Part shown: piece by piece, positions 24,943 through 32,283 of the stretch | Layout: each line of letters starts with the position of its first letter | How positions within the stretch are numbered: the stretch's first letter is position 1 | Assembly: GCA_028718125.1 (NCBI GenBank) | Contig: JAQUMN010000028.1 | Location: 1-46,881 of the forward strand | Reading direction: 5' to 3' | Length of the DNA stretch: 46,881 nt | Source: Kiritimatiellia bacterium | GTDB lineage: Bacteria > Verrucomicrobiota > Kiritimatiellia > JAAZAB01 | Position numbers and translations under genes: made by a program | Notes under the pieces: generated by a model | Databases searched by the model: none | What the model was told of the DNA's origin: nothing | The model's input: only the letters and a program-made list of their open reading frames with translations

Positions 24943-25761
24943 TCATAAAGCCATCACAAGAATCCGGACGCCGACAAAAATAAGCGCGACTGCCAAGCCT
25001 CGAATAATCCACATCCCATGCACGCGGGTAGAAAGCGCCGCTCCCACTTGTGCGCCAAGCAGGACACCTATGGCAATGTAGATCGTCAGATGGACGCCAC
25101 CATGCGAAAACGAACCTTTCGCCATATGGACAATCGTCGCTGTCAGAGCCATGATCGCCAGCATGAAGTGCGACGTCGCCGTAGCGATGTGCACGGGAAA
25201 GTTCAGAAGACGGACAAGAACCGGCACATGGACGATGCCGCCGCCGATACCAAGCAAACTCGACACATATCCGACAAACGCGCTTAACCCCATTCCAAGT
25301 TTCAGGTTATAGGAAAAGGCATGCACCGTACCATTGATCTCAACAATATTTCTGGCCATGTGCCGCCGGCTTTTTTCGTCGCCGGGGTTGATTTCCTCGA
25401 TCCGGTGGAAAAAGAGATAGGTCGCCGCCACGATCATCAATAGACCAAAGACGGCATCGAACAGTCGGCGAGGAATATAGTCCGTTGTCAATGCGCCGAT
25501 GATCGCCCCGGGTATGGCGGCGGCTGCAAACAGCAACCCGGACTTGTAATCAATGCGCTTCATCCGCGCATAGGCCCACGAGCCTGACAGGGCGTTGAAA
25601 AACACGACGGCCAGCGAGATGCTGGTAATGGTTTCCGGATTCGCGTAGGGATACAGCAGAAGCAACACAGGCACCAGGATAAATCCGCCGCCGACGCCGA
25701 TAAGTGTTCCAGCGGCGCCCAGTGCAAATCCCAGTGGAATAAGCCAAAAATAATGTTCCAT
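24943..25761 (-). CDS. Sulfite exporter TauE/SafE family membrane protein
   Basis: This 272-aa protein has seven to eight hydrophobic helices and the family's repeated Gly-rich loops: GAAGTLIGVGGGFILVPVLL near residue 20 and SSLLGIGGGIVHVPVLVRLL near residue 170. TauE/SafE proteins move organosulfur compounds, sulfite or related anions across the inner membrane. The gene stands alone between two pseudogene clusters and appears intact and of normal length. It begins 28 bp downstream of the stop of a truncated yifB copy, so its promoter may lie in that remnant. Confidence 0.9.
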   Translation of the reverse strand: MEHYFWLIPLGFALGAAGTLIGVGGGFILVPVLLLLYPYANPETITSISLAVVFFNALSGSWAYARMKRIDYKSGLLFAAAAIPGAIIGALTTDYIPRRLFDAVFGLLMIVAATYLFFHRIEEINPGDEKSRRHMARNIVEINGTVHAFSYNLKLGMGLSAFVGYVSSLLGIGGGIVHVPVLVRLLNFPVHIATATSHFMLAIMALTATIVHMAKGSFSHGGVHLTIYIAIGVLLGAQVGAALSTRVHGMWIIRGLAVALIFVGVRILVMAL

Positions 25762-25789
25762 TGAATCAATAAGACCTGAAAATCAAAAA

Positions 25790-26311
25790 TCAAATCCAGA
25801 ATTGCCGGTCCAGGTTGCGATACTGGATGGCCTCGGAGACATGCTCGGTCTGGATGTCCGGGGAAGCGGCCAGGTCGGCGATGGTGCGGGCCACTTTGAG
25901 GATGCGATCATAGGCCCGCGCGCTGAAATTGAGTTCCGTGATCGCCATCTTCAACTGGGCCTGGGCGTCGGGTTTTAATTGGCAATGCTTGTGCAGTTCC
26001 TTGGTGCGCATTCCCGCATTGCAGCGCATTTTGCGCAGACCCTTGCCTGCCGAGCCGTAGCTCTTGAGCGAAGGCTGGAAACGCTCCTGCTGGACCGCGC
26101 GGGCGGCCAGTATGCGCTCCCGGATCGCCGCCGAGGGTTCGCCCGTCCCCATCGAGGCGAGTTCCTGATATTTGACCGACGGCACCTCGATGTGAATATC
26201 TATCCGGTCCAGGAGCGGCCCGGAAATCTTGTTGCGGTAGTTCTGGATCTGGAGCGCGGTACAGCGGCAATTGTGTTTGGAGTCTCCATAATACCCGCAC
26301 GGGCAACCATT
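25790..26311 (-). pseudogene. Truncated yifB/comM copy (C-terminal third)
   Basis: About 174 codons match the C-terminal third of the full-length YifB/ComM at 38783-40318, from [20 protein letters not shown] to the terminal LDRQFWI, with high DNA identity. The frame is still open, and continues to an unrelated ATG at 26374 (22 foreign residues), but the AAA+ core with Walker motifs is missing, so the ATPase cannot work. It retains a 7-residue insert (SLKSYGSAGK region) absent from the full-length copy, so it is not a simple recent duplicate. Confidence 0.8.
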
Positions 26312-26382
26312 CAGGACAGAACTACTACCGGTTTTCATCAAGAAATACCTATCATATCGAGAGGATTCTGTCAAAAGGTGTA

Positions 26383-26577
26383 TTCCGCAAGGATTATCCG
26401 GAAAATCCGAAGACTTTCGGAGAGCATTTACGGAAAGCCAGGATTGACGCCGGATTGCTGATCAAAGATTTGGCTGGGAAGATCGGGGTTGCTGAAGATA
26501 CCGTGATAAATTGGGAGGTTAGGGGGATGATGCCGAGGGGGAGAATAGGGAAGCTCTTAAAAGAGTATTTAGCGTGA
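26383..26577 (+). pseudogene. XRE-type HTH remnant without a start codon
   Basis: The plus frame reads FRKDYPENPKTFGEHLRKAR, then LLIKDLAGKIGVAEDTVINW and a tail GRIGKLLKEYLA before TGA, a complete XRE helix-turn-helix of the short PxTxGEHLRKRR type. No in-frame ATG or credible start precedes it, and the sequence upstream is the junction with the yifB fragment. It is probably the broken end of a small regulator or of a transposon-associated gene. Confidence 0.6.
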
Positions 26578-26583
26578 GGTTCA

Positions 26584-27165
26584 TTAGACCTTTGTTGCCT
26601 GAGATGTTGTTGAATGGAGACGGGCGAGGAGTGCGCCGGCTATTTGCCGGACGATACTGATGGCCCTTGGACTGACGCTGACTGATTTAATTCCAATGGC
26701 GATCAGACGGGGAACAAACTTCGGATCGCTGGCCAGTTCGCCGCACAGCGAGAGAGGTTTGCCGCTGTTCTGTGCCGCCTCAACCAGCGACTGCAGGAGG
26801 GCCCAGAAAACCGGCTGGTCGGGATTGAAGTCGGAGGCACCCAGCTCGTTGTTGCGGTCCACGGCAAAGAAATATTGCGTCAGGTCGTTGCTGCCGATGC
26901 TGGCAAAATCGGCCTGACTGAGAATTTCCGAGACTTGAAAACAGGCGGACGGCACTTCCAGCATGACTCCCTGAACAATCTAGCCAGATGGCAAATTGGC
27001 GACAGCCTTCATAAAAAGGTCTTTCAGTTCCATGAACTGGCTGAGGCCGGTAATCATCGGGTACATGACGTGAATCGTCCCAAGCAGCGATGCGCGCGCC
27101 AAGGCCCTTGCTTGCATCCTAAGCAAATCAGCCCTCGCCACGATTCGCCCGCCGCTCAATGCCAA
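26584..27165 (-). pseudogene. C-terminal fragment of PTS enzyme I (ptsI-like), with internal stop
   Basis: Read leftward, RADLLRMQARALARASLLGT, IHVMYPMITGL, then IVQGVMLEVPSACF, FASIGSNDLTQYFFAVDRNN and LSLCGELASDP follow the PEP-binding barrel of phosphoenolpyruvate-protein phosphotransferase in order (GxMxExPSA, SIGxNDLxQY, CGExA). An in-frame TAG at about 26982 separates the two halves, and the phosphohistidine and HPr-binding domains are absent. About one third of the gene remains. The PEP-utilising family is clear. PpsA-like rather than PtsI origin is less likely. Confidence 0.8.
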
Positions 27166-27223
27166 TCCTTTTAAACGAATTTCGGTTAACGGTTGACTGC
27201 TGTTCCTGTGTTTTATTTTATCA

Positions 27224-28234
27224 TCATCCGGAAAAGTCGTTCATCATAATATCAGAATTCATCACCAGCTTGGCGTAGTGAGCATGGAGGTAGGCCCCCG
27301 GTGCGCCACTACGCCGCATGCTCAATTTCCCGCGAAAATCTGATATATGCTTGTAGCCTTTCCGATCCATCCAGTCTTGAATGTCCGCCAGCATTTTCCG
27401 GATGTGCCCGTAACCCAAGGTAAAAATGGCGCTGACGGTCTGTACGGAGGCCGCGCCGGCCAGAAGCATTTTGATAACATCCTCCCCTTGGAAGATACCC
27501 GAACTGCAGCAAATATCGGCTTGGATCGCTCCTTCAAGCAGGCCGGCATACCTCAGCGGGAGCCGGTAGTCAGTGTCATGACTAAAGTTAAAAGGATGAA
27601 GGTGTGTTTCGGTGGCAACGTCTATATCGGGCTCGACAAAACGGTTAAAGAGTACAAAGCCATCTGCTCCGGCCTGGTCCATGTGCCGGACAACATTACT
27701 GACATTGCTATAGCAGGAACTTAATTTCACGCCCACTGGAATGGACACGGCCTTCTTCAGTTTACGGACAAGTTCGATCTGTTCTTTTTCAATATCGGCG
27801 CCTTTTCTTTGTATTTCCCCAGGTGAAGCAAAGAAGTTGCATTCCAGGGCATCTACGCCGACGGCTTCGAGCCGTTTGGCATATTCAAACCAGGTTGCCT
27901 GGTTCACCGCATTGAGACTGGCAATGACCGGAATATGTATGGCTTCTTTGGCCATGCCCACCCACATGAGGTGTTCGGCCGGACCTGCGAACTTGAGGTT
28001 GGGGCGCAGGGTGATCATTTCAGCATAGCGATAATTGCCTTTTCCCAAGTCCTCATCAAACACAAAATTCTCGAGTTGGATCTCCTCCTCAAAAAGCGAC
28101 TTGGTTACCAGCGCCGCGGCGCCCGCTTTTTCAAGATGCAGGATCGAATCCAGATTGGCCGTCAAAGCCGAGGCGCCCACGATGATCGGATTCTTCAAGC
28201 TGATCCCCATATATTTTGTGCTTAAGTCTGCCAT
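27224..28234 (-). CDS. Dihydroorotate dehydrogenase-like FMN protein
   Basis: This 336-aa protein starts on an AGGAA site. It has the TIM-barrel pattern of class 1 dihydroorotate dehydrogenases: LKNPIIVGASALTANLDSIL, VDALECNFF, IPVGVKLS, the phosphate-binding end CSSGIFQGEDVIKMLLAGA, and a central NRFVEPDID segment. It belongs to the dihydroorotate-dehydrogenase-like branch that often lies near 2-oxoacid:ferredoxin oxidoreductases in anaerobes, and a broken one is 660 bp away. The true pyrimidine enzyme is probably elsewhere, because the usual catalytic Cys/Ser loop is not evident. Confidence 0.85.
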   Translation of the reverse strand: MADLSTKYMGISLKNPIIVGASALTANLDSILHLEKAGAAALVTKSLFEEEIQLENFVFDEDLGKGNYRYAEMITLRPNLKFAGPAEHLMWVGMAKEAIHIPVIASLNAVNQATWFEYAKRLEAVGVDALECNFFASPGEIQRKGADIEKEQIELVRKLKKAVSIPVGVKLSSCYSNVSNVVRHMDQAGADGFVLFNRFVEPDIDVATETHLHPFNFSHDTDYRLPLRYAGLLEGAIQADICCSSGIFQGEDVIKMLLAGAASVQTVSAIFTLGYGHIRKMLADIQDWMDRKGYKHISDFRGKLSMRRSGAPGAYLHAHYAKLVMNSDIMMNDFSG

Positions 28235-28383
28235 AATTTCCTGTTCTTCTTTTTTTATGCTCCCTTACCGGACCATGACACTCCACGGGGGATGGCCGCA
28301 GGCTGCAGCCTTGCTCCCGGCCAGGCCGCTTAAGCCTTGTGCCCGGCAAGCGTGTTCATGAAAACCGCTTGAATTAGACGCCG

Positions 28384-28713
28384 TTAAACCTCGATCACGC
28401 TGTTCAGCGATCCGAATGCATTGACGACCATAGTGGGATTGCCTGAGTCATGCAGCCATGCATCGTTGATGATGAACTTATACTCGTGCCGGCCGGCCGG
28501 CAAAGTTACAAGTGCCGTATATTTTCCAGTTCCGTCATCCTTTAATTCCTGCGGTTGCCAGTTATTGAACGACCCCGCCATGCAGACACTGCAGGCCGGT
28601 GCGGCGCAAATTTCAAAATAGATTTCTTTTTGCCGGCTTTGTTTGTCTTCGCACGCGGCGTGTTCTTCCCGAAGTTGTGCTTTCTTTTTCACGATACGTT
28701 TGGCTCTGTTCAT
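28384..28713 (-). CDS. Stand-alone CBM48 / glycogen-binding domain protein
   Basis: This 109-aa protein has a basic, Lys-rich N-terminus (about 1-30) followed by one complete AMPK-type/CBM48 domain: VCMAGSFNNWQPQELKDDG, then YTALVTLPAGRHEYKFIIND and WLHDSGNPTMVVNAFGSLNS. These modules bind alpha-glucans. The two Trp (NNW and AWL) and the Lys in YKF are the expected sugar-contact residues. No catalytic domain is attached. Single-domain versions may tether partners to glycogen. Confidence 0.85.
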   Translation of the reverse strand: MNRAKRIVKKKAQLREEHAACEDKQSRQKEIYFEICAAPACSVCMAGSFNNWQPQELKDDGTGKYTALVTLPAGRHEYKFIINDAWLHDSGNPTMVVNAFGSLNSVIEV

Positions 28714-28893
28714 GGCTTGCGCTCCTTTCCTGTTGTTAAAGGACTATCCTGTGTTCAACTTCTATCATTTTTGACATAAACCCAATCGAATCGCCATCGG
28801 GGAATCCCTTAAAAACTGCGAAGATATTCCTGATACCGGCTTCGGCGCGCAGAATCAGAGTATTCCTGATGACCGTCAACCGCCATTTTTCGC

Positions 28894-29766
28894 ATGATAC
28901 AGACCATGACCATCCGTCATGAGATAACCATTTGCATTGGCGGGGAAGCAGGGCAGGGTCTCATCACTCTGGGGGAGGTTCTTTCAAAAAGCCTTGTCCG
29001 CAGCGGCCTCAATATTGTGGTGACCCAGGTGTATATGTCGCGCGTCCGGGGCGGGCACAATACCTTTACCATCCGCGCCGGTTCGGAACACATTCTGGCA
29101 CCGCGCGAGTCCATTGATATGCTGGTCGCATTAAACAAAGAAACTGTCATGTTTCATCGCGACCAGCTGAGCCCGCAATCCTTGATTCTGACCGATGCGA
29201 CCCATGATGCGCCGGCCGAGCCTGCTTCCGGAACCGTCTACACGCCATTCTCCTTCACGGACACGGGCGTCTCGCCACGGCGGTTACCCGGCATGAGCGA
29301 ACAGCTTGTCGTTGCCGACAGCGACGAGCATACCGAGGACGGCCACATCACCGAGGATCTGGAAATAAGGCGAAGGATGGTCGAGAAGCGCCAGAACAAA
29401 CTGCGCGGCATTGTCTCCCGGGTCATCCCCCCGGAATTCGAAGGCGATGATCCACCGGATCTTTTGCTGATCTCCCGGGGATCGTCCAAAGGCGCCGTGC
29501 GCGAGGCGGCCAGGACGAAAAGAGCCGACGGCCTGAAAGTCGGCACGCTTCATTTCCAGCAGGTGTGGCCGTTGGTACCGGATCATTTTTTTAACTATTT
29601 GAAGTCGGCGGCAAAAGCGGTTTGCATTGAAGGCAATGTCGTCGGCCAGTTTGCCCGTCTTATCTGAAGGGAATGCGGATTTGAGATCCCATTCCATGTG
29701 CGGCGCTATGATGGACTGCCCTTGACGCCCGAATACATCCTCAGGAATCTTCATGATGACGGATGA
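28894..29766 (+). pseudogene. 2-oxoacid:ferredoxin oxidoreductase alpha subunit, internally deleted
   Basis: Residues 1-115 are the gamma-type domain (ICIGGEAGQGLITLGEVLSK, RGGHNTFTIR, ILAPRESIDMLVALN). The sequence then jumps at about 29260 to the far C-terminal part of the alpha domain (TGVSPRRLPGMSEQLVVADS, EHTEDGHITEDLE, RMVEKRQNKL, FQQVWPLVPDHF). Roughly 300 residues, including the TPP-related alpha core, are missing. A TGA at 29665-29667 interrupts the end, after which the frame continues in register (GFEIPFHVRRYDGLPLTPEY) to 29766. The arrangement suits neither a fusion protein nor a functional subunit. Confidence 0.8.
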
Positions 29767-29877
29767 ACGAAAAAAAGTCGGCTTAGAGGATTATGGGGAG
29801 TATGAAACCGCCTGGTGCCCCGGGTGCGGCAACTTTGCCATTCTCAAGGCCGTTAAACAAGCGCTGGTCAACCTCGC
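29753..29877 (+). pseudogene. 2-oxoacid:ferredoxin oxidoreductase beta subunit, N-terminal stub
   Basis: The ATG at 29753 begins DYGEYETAWCPGCGNFAILK and continues to ALVNL, the start of KorB-type beta subunits with the WCPGCG cluster/TPP-domain motif. Homology stops at about 29877, where sequence of the opposite-strand flavodiiron gene begins. The open frame runs on to 30241 only by chance. Confidence 0.8.
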
Positions 29878-30163
29878 CTTGCGGATATTTTTCCGCAACC
29901 TGCGGCAGAGTGCCGGAATGGTCCTGTTCGGCGTGATTGGCTATCAGATAGTCAATCCGGGCAACATCCTTGAGCTGGTCCATCAGAATGTGCGATTTGG
30001 TATGATCGGCCGTGTCAATCAGCGCCGTGGCCGCGCTTCCTTTTATCAGATAGGCATTGTAGCTGGTCCCATCGGGCAGAGGAATCAGGGAATCAAAAAA
30101 CCGCCGGTTCCAGTCCACGGCCCCGAGCAGGAAAACATCTTCGCTGATTGTTCGTTTATTCAT
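29878..30163 (-). pseudogene. A-type flavoprotein (FprA/rubredoxin:oxygen oxidoreductase), N-terminal fragment
   Basis: From the ATG at 30163, NRRFFDSLIPLPDGTSYNAY, then LIKGSAATALIDT, DYLIANHAEQDHSGTLPQVA and EKYPQG follow the metallo-beta-lactamase half of flavodiiron proteins, including the HxExDH metal motif (HAEQDH). Homology ends at about 29878, so half of the diiron domain and the whole flavodoxin domain are gone. It starts inside the OsmC stop, indicating a former operon. Confidence 0.8.
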
Positions 30164-30596
30164 GAGATTCCCCCTTTAATTTCGCCATCAATTCTATTTT
30201 TGTTCCGGCCAGCGCCTTGGAGACGGGGCAATTCGTCTTAGCCTCTTCGGCATATTGCCTAAACTTATTTGTTTCAATGCCGGACACAGTCGCCTCGGTT
30301 TCAAGCTCAATTATATTGATGGCGAAACCGTTGCGGACGGCACCCAGATGGGCTTTGGCTGCGGTTACTATTTTTTGAGGCACATAGCCGGCTTCAGTCA
30401 GAATATGCGCCAGGGCCATGGAAAAGCATCCGGCCAGAGCGGCCGCGATCAGCTCTTCCGGATTTGTGCCAATGCCTTCTTCAAACCTTGATCTGAAAGA
30501 ATAAGCTCCTTGAAAGACGCCGCTGCCCAGTTCCAAGTTTCCTTTGCCTTCCTTGAGGTTTCCCTCCCAAACTGCTTTTGCATGTCTGATGGTCAT
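30156..30596 (-). CDS. OsmC-family peroxiredoxin
   Basis: This 146-aa protein has the two redox Cys of OsmC/Ohr proteins, Cys57 in AALAGCFSMAL and Cys123 in TNCPVSKAL, plus the conserved Arg/Glu region GTNPEELIAAA. It reduces hydroperoxides. Length is normal and no lesion is seen. It sits between the WrbA remnant and the truncated flavodiiron gene in a leftward oxidative-stress cluster. Confidence 0.88.
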   Translation of the reverse strand: MTIRHAKAVWEGNLKEGKGNLELGSGVFQGAYSFRSRFEEGIGTNPEELIAAALAGCFSMALAHILTEAGYVPQKIVTAAKAHLGAVRNGFAINIIELETEATVSGIETNKFRQYAEEAKTNCPVSKALAGTKIELMAKLKGESHE

Positions 30597-30597
30597 G

Positions 30598-31402
30598 TCA
30601 GTTTCCTTTCAATTTAGCCGCCAACGTGGCGACATGGTGTCCTTGAAACCGGGCGATACTGAGTTCGTTTTCGCTCGGCTTCCGCGAGCCGTCAGCCCTG
30701 CCAAAGTTGTGGCCCCATAGGGCGTGCCGCCCGTTATTTCCGCCATATTGAGCAGGCCTTTTCAGAGTAAGGCACTCCGACCACGATCATCCCCAGATGT
30801 ATCAAAGTGTTGTAAAAGCTGGTGATGGTCGTTTCCTGCCCGCCCTGTTGCGTTCCCGTGCTGGCAAGCACGCTGCCGATTTTCCCGATCAGACCCCCTT
30901 TCATCCACAGTTCGCCGGTCTGATCCAGAAAATTCCGCATCTGTGCGCACATGTTTCCGAATCGGGTCGGTGTTCCGAAGATCAAAGCATCCGCCTCAGC
31001 CAGATGGCCCGGCCTGGCGATGGGAATGTGCGCAAATGCCTTGCGCGCCGACTTGGCTCCCGAAGCCTCAAGCGCGGCATCCGGCGCCAGCTCCGGTACC
31101 TGGAACAAACGCGTTTCAGCGCCTTTCACGCTGCGCGCGCTTTCCGCCAGCCGGGTCGCCTCGTCGTCCAAGAGAAGGTTCAAAAGGCGCTGGAACTCGC
31201 CGACATCAACGCGTTCTTCTTCGGCTACGGACTGCAGAACTTCCCTTGCCAGGGTGTTATCGCCTGCGTCAGCCAGCGCTTCATAAAGATGGATCGCCTC
31301 CTCTTCGGCGGACAAGGCCACCCTTATTGCCCGTGATAATTCCCGCGCAGTCAGTTTGCGGTCCGGTGTCAAGCCGGTAAACGAATTTAAAAACTCTGCC
31401 AT
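30598..31402 (-). pseudogene. Ferritin-like protein fused to truncated, frameshifted WrbA
   Basis: The start has GGAGGG upstream. Residues 1-82 are a ferritin/rubrerythrin-like helical pair ([40 protein letters not shown]). At about residue 83 the chain enters WrbA in frame ([53 protein letters not shown]), without WrbA's first 25-30 residues that bind FMN phosphate. After VVGVPYSEK a frameshift leads to a stop at 30734. The true WrbA tail follows in other frames ([20 protein letters not shown], then [20 protein letters not shown]) to 30598. One deletion plus two indels explain this. The ferritin motif has Asp where the family usually has His. Confidence 0.75.
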
Positions 31403-31415
31403 GATTTTTCCCTCC

Positions 31416-31604
31416 TTATTTTTTTAGTGATATAGCCTCAACCGGGCAACTTTCCGCCGCTTCGCGGCAAGTGGCTTCCACTTTCTCAGGAACCACTCCC
31501 ACCTTTACCGTTGCCGCATCACCGGTTAGTTCGAATACCTCCGGACAGATGTCGGGACAAAGCCCGCAACCCGTGCATTTATCCTTATCCACGAATGCCG
31601 TCAT
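31416..31604 (-). CDS. Small ferredoxin (Cys-rich 4Fe-4S type)
   Basis: This 62-aa protein is taken from the ATG at 31604, because GGAGGAAATAA lies just before it. The upstream in-frame ATG at 31619 contains that ribosome site. It has C-x2-C-x2-C-x3-CP ([15 protein letters not shown]) for one 4Fe-4S cluster, and a C-terminal Cys pair ([13 protein letters not shown]) that completes the single-cluster ferredoxin pattern of anaerobes. It is adjacent to superoxide reductase and ferritin-like genes and probably supplies electrons to them. Confidence 0.88.
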   Translation of the reverse strand: MTAFVDKDKCTGCGLCPDICPEVFELTGDAATVKVGVVPEKVEATCREAAESCPVEAISLKK

Positions 31605-31673
31605 TTTTATTTCCTCCATGTTCAGGCAACACTGTTGCCCCTCTGTCTGTTGCGCCCCGCGTCAATTTTATTA

Positions 31674-32069
31674 TCAGCCAAGCGCGAGGCTCTTTGACGA
31701 CTGCCATAAGCCATGGATATTGCAAAGGGCCAGCGCGTACAAAGTCCCTGACTTGCCGGTTTTCATTGTGGTGGCGGCTTCATGATTGGTGTAAATTATA
31801 CTTTCATTCGGTCCTTTCGCCGATTCGCCGTGAGCGCAGAATTCGAAGTGGCCGATCTGATAGGGCGTTTTTTCGCCTTCCGGCTGGAAGAACAATGCTA
31901 TCCAGCGGATATGATGTTTCGTGGTATTGGGATAGGCGATTGCCTTGCCGAGCGTTGCCGTGACCTTGAAATACTCGCCCGCCTTGACTTGCTCGGAACA
32001 CTCAATAACCGGAACGTGTTTTTCCGATTTCCAGTCCGCCGTTTGAATCTGTCCGTTTAATGGTTGCAT
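31674..32069 (-). CDS. Superoxide reductase, class II (neelaredoxin-like)
   Basis: This 131-aa protein is a single neelaredoxin domain. It reduces superoxide to peroxide at a mononuclear Fe(His)4(Cys) centre. Visible ligands by comparison with Pyrococcus furiosus SOR: E16-K17-H18 (EKHVP), H53 (in KHHIRWI), C116 and H119 (CNIHGLW). The equatorial His of the HPNTTEHH motif is Tyr47 (AYPNTTKHH), so one Fe ligand appears to be missing. The gene starts a leftward oxidative-stress series (SOR, ferredoxin, ferritin-like/WrbA, OsmC, FprA). About 200 bp upstream to 32283 show no gene. Confidence 0.9.
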   Translation of the reverse strand: MQPLNGQIQTADWKSEKHVPVIECSEQVKAGEYFKVTATLGKAIAYPNTTKHHIRWIALFFQPEGEKTPYQIGHFEFCAHGESAKGPNESIIYTNHEAATTMKTGKSGTLYALALCNIHGLWQSSKSLALG

Positions 32070-32283
32070 CTTCTACCCTCCTCCTTGTTCATGCATGAGC
32101 GCGTTTTGCCTGGCACACAGGCACAGCGCTTGCATGTATTGATATCTGCTGAAATGATAGGATCATGCGGCGCGAGCCGCCATGAGGGGATTTCTTAGAA
32201 ACAAGGCGGAAAAACCTTATAGAAACATGCCGGCTATAGAATGATCCGCCGGTGGATTTCGTTGCTTAATTCCCCGGCGGAGC

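Noticed and set aside
28894..29667. A novel short fusion enzyme made of gamma and alpha domains
   Set aside because: The join omits the catalytic core, and the true C-terminus continues in frame after a stop, so a damaged gene is the simpler explanation.
29665..29667. TGA read as a sense codon (recoded genetic code)
   Set aside because: Many intact genes in the window end at TGA, often in ATGA overlaps with the next start, so TGA is a normal stop here.
29753..30241. A 162-aa chimeric protein across the korB/fprA junction
   Set aside because: Only the first 42 residues are homologous to a known protein. The rest is antisense to the flavodiiron and OsmC genes.
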